Positions 56,375 through 64,000 of a DNA stretch of 64,000 nt are shown here, one piece after another. Origin of the DNA: Apium graveolens (taxonomy: Eukaryota; Streptophyta; Magnoliopsida; Apiales; Apiaceae); assembly GCF_009905375.1 (NCBI RefSeq), contig NW_027417580.1, forward strand, positions 62,001-126,000. The letters are read 5' to 3'. Position numbers and translations under genes: made by a program. Below the pieces are notes generated by a model. The model saw only the letters and a program-made list of their open reading frames with translations. It was not told the origin of the DNA and did no database searches. Each line of letters opens with the position of its first letter. Position 1 is the first letter of the stretch.

Positions 56375-57095
56375 GAGAAATGATTGAGAAATTAGGTTGC
56401 CTGTAAGGTGTTTAAGAAAATGTCTGTATGAAAAAGCGTCAGTAGATGAGAGAGAATAGAAGTAAAGAGAGATATATAAAATGTGAAAGTAAATAAAAGA
56501 TTTTACAATCTTTTCTCTCTTTTACTTATACACGGTAGTAAAAGTAACCGTTGGGACACCTGTCAGACATGCAGCAGTATAAGATAATTAATGGGCACGG
56601 GAATTCAGTAATCATTACTTATCACATGCAGTTTTTCAAGGAAAAACCGTTCCACTTACCAAGTAATCCCATTAATTAAGGTAGTTCAGTTTTATTTTAA
56701 AATTTAAAACTGTTCTCACTTAATAAATTATTTTCACTGCGAGACCAATATTCTATAAAAATATGACCAATGAGAGAATGACCATAAAGAAACCAAGTAA
56801 ACAAATACTGCCACAGTCAGAATCAGAACTTGATTTGTATCAGAGCTAAAAAGGTCATCAGAATATGGGTAAATCAGGATTTAAAAATGCATCTTAATAT
56901 CAAAGGACTCAGAGATAAAATCTTGCATAAATATAAAATTTCATTAATATATTGAGCAAATACTATTTCATGAAATTTAAATTATATCACAAAATTACAA
57001 GATTGTCCTAAGCAACAAATCCTAACATCAACAGCTTTTGTCCTAAGCTAAGAAGCCAGACAAAGCTGACGGTGAAGAGAAACATGTAGGAGAAA
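56375..57095 (-). other. Reverse copy of the stretch between the two accessory ORFs
   Basis: No frame. It matches 28225-28941 in reverse, including the CT-rich leader before the long ORF (about 56400-56480) and the conserved block around TTTTTCAAGGAAAAACC. Confidence 0.75.
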
Positions 57096-57366
57096 TTATT
57101 TCTTCTTCCTACTCTCAACAAAAAGAACAGCAAGACGAATAATACGCTCCTGCTGTCGGAGAGCTTCCAGCCGTTCCTCTTTCAGTCGCTCAAGATGGCG
57201 ATGGTAGTCCATGTAGAAGAATAAGAGGTCTGTGAGGACCTCTTGGGGAACCGAGTCCCAAATCTCATCAGGAATGGGCAGTGACATGCCTTTCCTGCTG
57301 CCATGCTGTACATCTCATGGTGAGAGTGAAAGTATCATAGTTCAGAGCTAAGTCGTAATGAACCAT
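57096..57366 (-). pseudogene. Reverse copy of the small accessory ORF
   Basis: ATG at 57366 in the context CAACCATGG. Codon 19 is Cys where the forward copy has a stop. One extra C in a run of three near 57285 shifts the frame before IPDEIWDSVPQEVL. The rest to VESRKKK and TAA (57098-57096) is open. At 271 bases it is one longer than the forward copy. Confidence 0.65.
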
Positions 57367-58799
57367 GGTTGTGATGAGACAAAAAGAAATGAGTTTGAGG
57401 GTTTGAGAGAAAATGAGAGATGTGCTGGCTGGAATGAAGTGTTGGTTTAAATAGGAAATAGAATGCCAAGAGACACAAAGAAAATTGAATGGTTACAGGT
57501 AGAAATAATTTGACCTCGTCTCCCTAGACGGAGGAGAATAATAACAGCCATTGGAAGTGTAAAACAGGGTTTAATGCGCACAAGAAACAAGTAAAATTAA
57601 TGTGCATAGACGTGTACCACTAACCTAAATTATATTGACTGTTAATATCTCACCCAAACATATTCTGATTTTAAATAAGACTGTTTCAGATTTTAACCAC
57701 AAATTAGTCAAGTAAAGAATCAGACTGTAATATCAGAACTTAGACTTATATCAGAACTTAACAGTCATCAGAACATGATTTCTTAACTCGAAAAGTGAAT
57801 GCTTATTTCTGTAATTCTTCACACAAATTCTGATTTCGTTTCTTCAGAACTTAATCATCAAAACTTCCATCAGAAATTGTCCTCAGAATTTATGCAACTG
57901 ACACTTAAACGTTCATCTAAAGCAACATTTATCATCACAATAATTTTCATCATTCATATGGAGTGTATGTGTGTGCAGTAAGCTAAATATTAGATGAAGA
58001 TTAAAGTCTGATTCACTTCAGTTCATCTTAAAAATAAGGCATAACTAAGAACTTTGCTCAAAATCTGTCATGATTCTGAAGTCTACTTTAGAATGAGTTC
58101 ATGCATGAGTCCACCTCAACTATTTTGTGCTCATTTTATGCATCTTTTGAAATTCTATTTTACAGTGGCTTCTCAGTGTAAGTGAGCCACGACTGCTTAT
58201 CAGAATTTATGCTATAATCAGAGTGTTTCTCCAGTAATCATAGAGTGTGAAAGGTCACCAAGAAAAATATTTATTTTTGCTTTTCTGATGCATATTACTT
58301 AATACCAGCAATGCACTTGGGTCGTCCCTTCCACAATTTTACTCTAGATCTCAAATGAGTACCTGATTTTGATTTCTTTTTCTTTTCCTTTTCTTTTGAT
58401 AAGTGAGGCTTATCAGCACTTAGTACATTCACCAGATTTACTAACATCAGAACTTAACAGATGAGAAGCATTATTCTAGTTTTTGACTTAGTAATAAGAT
58501 AGACAAAGTAAACTTAACTAAGCTCAATATCATAATTTGCTTGTGTCAATAGATTTCCACATAAATAAGTACTTCTAACATGGGATTTGTTAGTATATTA
58601 AAGACTACTTGGTCAACATCTAGCATATTTATCCTAATTGGATTGAATATTCATAGAAACATTCATATCACTATCAGAGTTTAGAAATTCATATCAGACA
58701 ACAATCAGTATTTAAGCAATTTTCAATTAGGCACATAATACACACAAATAGGAATATCTGTAAATACTGATCATAAAGTCTGATGCATCAGAACAAAAG
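57367..58799 (-). other. Reverse copy of the post-pol spacer
   Basis: Non-coding, matching 25272-26577 plus 27841-27954 in reverse. It has no counterpart of the solo LTR at 26583-27835, so it shows the empty site. Confidence 0.8.
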
Positions 58800-59745
58800 C
58801 TAAACAGATTTAGAGAAAGAGCCTGAAACCATTCCAAGTTCATTTACCAATCTTGTAAAAGTAGCTTCACATAGTGGTTTTGTGAAGATATCTGCTAGTT
58901 GTTGATCTGTTGGAACAAAGTGCAATTCCACTGTACCTTCATCCACATGTTCCCTTATGAAGTGGCACCTTATGCTGATGTGCTTTGTTATTGAGTATTG
59001 AACTGGATTACCTGTCATAGCAATAGCACTGTGATTATCACAGTAAATAGGGATTTTAAAATATGTTAACCCATAATCCAGTAACTGATTCTTCATCCAA
59101 AGAATCTGTGCACAACAGCTTCCAGCAGCAATGTACTCTGCTTCTGCAGTTGATGTGGAAATTGACTTTTGTTTCTTGCTAAACCAAGAAACCAATCTGT
59201 CTCCAAGAAATTGGCAGCTTCCACTTGTGCTTTTCTTGTCAATTTTGCAACCTGCAAAATCTGCATCTTAGTAACCTATTAGTTTAAAGTCTGATTCTCT
59301 AGGATACCACAATCCCGGATCTGCTGTTCCCTTAAGATACTTGAAGATTCTTTTCACAGCTGTTAAGTGAGGTTCTCTTGGATCTGCTTGAAATCTTGCA
59401 CAAAGATAGGTAGCATACATGATATCAGGTCTACTAGCAGTTAGATAGAGTAGAGAGCCAATCATACTTGTGTAATCTGTAATATCTACTGATTTACCAG
59501 TATCCTTATCCAATTTTGTTGCAGTGGCCATGAGATTGGATGCACTTGAACAATCTTGCATTCCAAATTTCTTCAGCAAATTTCTGGTGTACTTGGTTTG
59601 ACAAATAAAAGTGCCTTCTTCATTCTGCTTGACTTGAAGGCCCAGAAAATAGCTAAGTTCCCCCATCATACTCATTTGATATCTTGACTGCATTAGTTTG
59701 GAAAACTTCTTGCAAAGTCTGTCATTTGTAGAACCAAAGATGATA
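58800..59745 (-). pseudogene. Reverse copy of Copia reverse transcriptase end and RNase H
   Basis: From right to left the frame starts inside the reverse transcriptase just after the YVDD site, with IIFGSTNDRLCKKF and MSMMGELSYFLGLQVKQNE, then RNase H with DADFAGCKIDKKST, TAEAEYIAAGSC, IPIYCDNHSAIAM and DIFTKPL, ending at 58800. A single stop in the Y.DAD motif (near 59268) is the only clear break, so this part is better kept than the forward copy at 24325-25271. Everything upstream (gag, protease, integrase, YVDD) is absent, replaced at 59741-59745 by the gag leader of another Copia family. Confidence 0.9.
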
Positions 59746-60159
59746 CTCTCACTTAACATGTAATCTTTATTTCTTGATTTTTATCTCTTCAAAGTATAAA
59801 GATTATTTGTTGAGGAGAAGTAATCAGTGGAAAACTCTTGTTCATGATCCTTTTTCTCCATTTTCCAAGCTTCTTCACAAAAAGGTTCAACACTCTTAAA
59901 ATCTGTGAGCTTGTTCACTACATACTCCACCATTCAGCAATTATTTATTGTTCTGGATTTAATTGCCTCCTAAGATTTTCTCTTCTTTGACTACTCCCTG
60001 AGGATAGCTCTAAGTCATTTTCCTTGGTCATGAAAGATATATCTAGAAATTCTTTATTAAGGTCTGGAGTTTGGGCTTCTACCTCCTCCTTCACCAAGGT
60101 AGATTGAATCAACTTCAAGATCTTTAAACCTTCTGTTGAAGGCTTCCTCTGATACCAAT
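59741..60159 (-). pseudogene. Second copy of the Copia gag leader and primer site
   Basis: Matches 6507-6927 in the same orientation with roughly 2-3 percent differences. On the minus strand it follows the primer site TGGTATCAGAGG (near 60146-60157). It ends abruptly at the TGATA junction with the Sirevirus-like reverse transcriptase. Confidence 0.85.
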
Positions 60160-60262
60160 TGTTATTCACTAACAATCAATTTAGGTTAATTTATAGAAGG
60201 GGGTTGAATACAAATTAAAAATTTCAAATTAATTCGTATTTGGGAGATAAAACATGAACACG
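60160..60262 (-). mobile_element. Second copy of the Copia LTR edge
   Basis: Matches 6928-7030, with the CACTA-like element starting at exactly the same base. Confidence 0.8.
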
Positions 60263-62613
60263 CACTACGCCATAAATTGCATGTTACAACTCTTCATACT
60301 GAGGCTGCAAACAAAAACGTTACAATAACTTTAGAAGTTATATTTATTGCAACACTGCTTTTGTGATGTTATCGTAGAGTAAACATGATATTACCGTAAA
60401 TGGTGTATGGAATATTTATATTTTAATAAATAGTTTTTTATATTAAAGAATTCATATTGCAAAATACATGTAATTTATTTTTTTAAGTTAATTGTGTGTT
60501 CTTAGAGTCAATTTGATATTTTTATAAAAAATATATATTCTAATAATTTGCAAAAGGTTTAAATATTAAAAAAGTAATATTTAGTTTTACTAAAATTTTA
60601 AAAATATACAATTATTTTACAAAAAATGAATATATAATGGAAAAAATTAATTTCAAAAAATTTATAATTCATTGAAGGAGACTTATGATACCAAAAAAGT
60701 AATTTATATTTGGTAAATCAAATTGAAAATAATCAAATTTATGAAAAATTAATAATTTGAATATCAGACTATATATTTATAAAAATCAATGAAAGAGGCG
60801 GATAATCAAAAAAATCGGAAGTGGCAAAAGTGCCGCTTTGTTTTTTGACCACGACTTTAACAAAATTCAGGAAAAACATTTTCGCTTACATACGCTTTCG
60901 CTTTGAAAAACACATCACATCTCTCTCTCAAACAACTTAGATGGTTCTTGAAGATTTAGGGGTTCTTCAAAATTATGTTGGTCAAGAAACTTATAGATCG
61001 AGCTTTAAGAATTGATTTTTTAAGGTTTGTGAACTTCTTTAATTTGGGGTTTAATTGGGGCATTCAAAACAATCAGGTTTCATAATCAAGTTGATTTAGG
61101 ATTTTTTTAATCTGATCAGGTATTATTGTGCTCTTAATTTGAGTTACTCTACTAATGTTTGGTGTATTCGATTATGTTTGAGTTTTGTATGGTTTGATTT
61201 TTCTGTTACTCTCTCTCTCACTCTCTCTTTGTTCTCTCTCTAACTTTCTTCTCCCATTTTCTCTTAGTCTCCTTCCCTCAGTCTTTGTACTGGGATTGTC
61301 TTTGTGAGCAAACCCAAAGTGTTACCGAGGTTTTAAGCAATCTATATAAGGAGAGAAATCTATGAAGTGTTTGAAAAGTGTGGGAGAAGAATTGTAGTGA
61401 CGGAGAACCCGACGGTGATGGTGGAGATGTTTTGTAAGGAGTATTTGAGAGCGGTGAAGATGTTGGGACGGTGAATTTAAAGATAGAGAAAGTAACGGGT
61501 TTGAAAGGTATTTTTTTATATTGATGTAGAGTTATTTTCTGATTTTTTAGATGTTATATTAATTTTATATTGTGTATGTGTACATTATATCCTTCAAAAT
61601 AGCGACATATGAATTGAATATGTTTGATTAATTATTTAGTTCTAGTTCCTGATTTTTAAGTTTTAATATTCATTTGATTTATTAAATGTGGCAAGTGTTA
61701 ACAACTTACCTGATTTTTCTATATGTTGTGCTAATTGAAATTAGAATTCGTTACTCGGAATTAGAATTTTTTAATGTGTTATGTGTTTATCTTATATGTA
61801 ATATATATAATCGGAATTGGAAATGTTATGCTCTCTGTCTGTATACATCTTCATTTTGTTGTTGATGTACAATATTAACAACTTAAAATATTGTAGTTAT
61901 CTTGGTATTGAATTGTTTTATTATAAGAAAGATGCCTAATCCAAGAAAACTAAATTGAAGTCTAGAGTATAGACGAAAACATCACAATCTCTGATGACTT
62001 GTTTACCAGCCTTGATGCGTGTGATATACTTGAGGTAAATTCTAATTTTTTTTGTCTTGGAACTAACTTTTTTGAATTCAAGTTTTTCTTTCCAACACCT
62101 TTGTTAGTTGTTAACATATGTTTGTACTCAATTACATGAGTTTGCATTACATAAATGAAGCAACCATCTAGGTTAATAATATTGATTTATCTGTGATATC
62201 TCTTAAACTTAGCAGCTTGCTCTAATGGTTCTCAAATTTATGATATTTGTTTGCCTTATTTACATAAACTGATATTCTGCTTGCTGTCCTAAAACTCAAG
62301 CTCAAAATAAGACCAAGACCTCATCTCAAAATAAATAGTGTAAGATAAAGTAATGCAAAGAATACAAAGATTAAAAAGACAAGGGAAAGGAAAAGGAAAA
62401 AACAGAGGGATGCAGGCAGGTAATGATAAGTGAATCAAACTATACAATAGATAAAAAATGGATTTACTCTGTCTTTGTCAAGTAATACAGAAATGCAGAT
62501 TACATAATACACACGCATAATGTGTAATTAGTAAATATGGTACAGGCTTTATGAAAATTAAATAAAAAATGAACATAATTTTATGAAGAATGAACTAACT
62601 CATATATCCTCCT
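60263..62613 (+). mobile_element. Second copy of the CACTA-like element
   Basis: Starts CACTACGCCATAAATTGC and matches 7031-9393 with scattered substitutions and small indels, such as fewer CT repeats near 60920. No transposase frame. The Tekay-like LTR interrupts it at the same base as in the left copy. Confidence 0.6.
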
Positions 62614-64000
62614 TATAACGACTCAGTATTTTTGTATTATTAAAAGTGTATTTATTAAATAAATAAATAAAATATGTATATTGGTTCTGTAAGTTGTGTG
62701 TTGCCTTATTATTAATTATGTGTGGTTTATTGGTGTACGAGAATTATTTCTATAATTAATTAGTTGAGCAGTATTGTTTTGTCTTCACTTTTAAAAGTGA
62801 TTTTATTGAAGATTTATTTTCATAACTACTTGAATTGTCTCTAAAATTATTTTTATGGTTTTATAATTTCAATAATTATTTTTGGGAATTTATAAAATTT
62901 ATAAATCAATATTTCACCGATTATTTATCCCTAAATGATTTTCTGATTGTATTTATGAGTAAATTCAGTAGTAAATTCCAGAATGCTTCAAAAATTAAGA
63001 AACCCATATTTTGTATGTTTTTAATATTTCAAAAATTTAAAATTAATTTTGGAAATTTTTGGATAAAATTCACTCGCACGTTTGTTCATTAAATCGTTAA
63101 ATGCGGGTATGTTGCGCGTTTCATAAATGCTTTAAAAATTATAAATTTTTTATATTTATTAATGTTCTAAATATTTTGAGAATTTAAAATTATTTTTAAT
63201 AATTTTCCAGTTTTATTTTTTCGCACCTTGGTTCATTAAATATCGAAGCGCGGAACAAAAACCAGGTTCTGTGCAGAGGGGGTATGTGTCAAAAATTGGG
63301 TATACGTGTTAAATTCTTATGTTCTCCTCAAATACATGTCAATTGGCTTCCATTTTGGTTGCAATTTATAAAAAATAAAATTTCAGATTTCAAAATCAGA
63401 TAAATACAATCATATTAATCTCTTCCTCTCTATCTCTCTATCTCTCTAACCTCGCGCTCTCTGTCTCTTAATCTATCATTTCCCCTCTCTCTCTCCTCTT
63501 TCCCCTCCCCTGTTTCTTCATTTTCTTTTCCCTGTATTTCCCCCGTGTTTCCTTCTCCCTCCTGGTTTTGCTATGTTTCCGATATTTTTCCGGCCGCCTT
63601 TTTCCAGTTGCTGGTTTCGATTTATTCCTGTTGGTATATACACATATATATACCTGTGTATATATGTGTGTTGTGTGGGTGTTGGGGGTGATGCGCGTGT
63701 GGCGCATGTTGCCCCTGTTGTTGGATTATTATCTGCTGTGTGTGCTTTAATCTGGAATTTTTAGGATTTTTGCACGAAATTATTGAATAAATATTCGTGA
63801 AATTAAAGATTTTTGGTGCGGGAAATTAAATCGAATTGGTGAAATTTATTTGGAAACCCGAATATTATCGGGACACCAATAAATTTTACCGCTGTCGATG
63901 ATGAACACTCGGTGACTCGATGGTGGACGGTGATGATTTTAATCTGAGTCCTACAATTATCAAATTTTAATTTAGTTCGCAAAATTATTTTTGAAGCAAA
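62614..64000 (+). mobile_element. Second copy of the 3.2 kb Tekay-like LTR, cut by the window edge
   Basis: Starts TATAACGACTC and matches 9394-10890. The GT microsatellite is shorter and has one 24-base unit instead of two. The window ends before the position where the Tat element interrupts the left copy. Confidence 0.82.

Noticed and set aside
1..64000. CRISPR array, bacterial operon or phage-like system
   Set aside because: No regularly spaced direct repeats with unique spacers, no ribosome-binding sites, and all recognisable proteins are plant LTR retrotransposon proteins.

Overview
The window is a plant nuclear, gene-poor, AT-rich stretch built almost entirely from nested LTR retrotransposons. 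I see no host gene, tRNA, rRNA or CRISPR array. The organism is an angiosperm and most likely a eudicot. This rests on Copia elements of Sirevirus type, Gypsy elements of the Tat and Tekay/Del (chromovirus) lineages, initiator-Met tRNA primer sites (TGGTATCAGAGC) and a CACTA-like end. From general recall of similar Tat and Copia proteins I would guess Apiaceae, but this is weak.

Layout, left to right. 1-127: the start of a 4.2-kb-type Tekay LTR running off the left edge. 781-3977: a solo LTR of a second (3.2 kb) Tekay-like family with target duplication TTGAT. It sits in a worn minus-strand Copia element (3983-7030) that still shows reverse transcriptase start, integrase, gag-pre-integrase, protease and gag in order, then primer site and LTR edge. 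7031-9393: a CACTA-like element inserted in that LTR. 9394-11454: an LTR of the 3.2 kb Tekay-like family inserted in the CACTA-like element. 11455-19491: a minus-strand Tat Gypsy element whose 3' LTR is complete and whose 5' end is cut off. Its 3' non-coding part carries a minisatellite, a GGCCCA-rich tract and a solo Copia LTR (12935-13502, duplication AATTA).

19492-47675: a large plus-strand Sirevirus-like Copia element with gag, protease, integrase, reverse transcriptase and RNase H, then a small unknown ORF, a very long unknown ORF, the polypurine tract and the 3' LTR. It contains a solo Copia LTR (26583-27835, duplication ACCAT) and a whole Tekay element with 4.2 kb LTRs (31227-45349, duplication TTCTC). 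Directly after its 3' LTR a second copy of the same Copia element runs in the opposite direction (47672-59745), making a tail-to-tail palindrome. That arm holds its own solo Tekay LTR (51597-55798, duplication ACACT). At 59741-59745 it joins, through the 5-base overlap TGATA, a second direct copy of the 6507-10890 region, which fills the rest of the window.

All coding regions are broken by stops or frameshifts, so none is expected to act autonomously. The points of most interest are the palindrome and its microhomology junctions, the direct duplication with shared nested insertions, the unknown post-pol accessory module, the TA...CA LTR termini, and the loss of catalytic residues in the Tat RNase H and integrase. 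I found no sign of a non-transposon system. The most novel candidate is the two-ORF accessory module of the Sirevirus-like element, present twice and broken differently in each copy.
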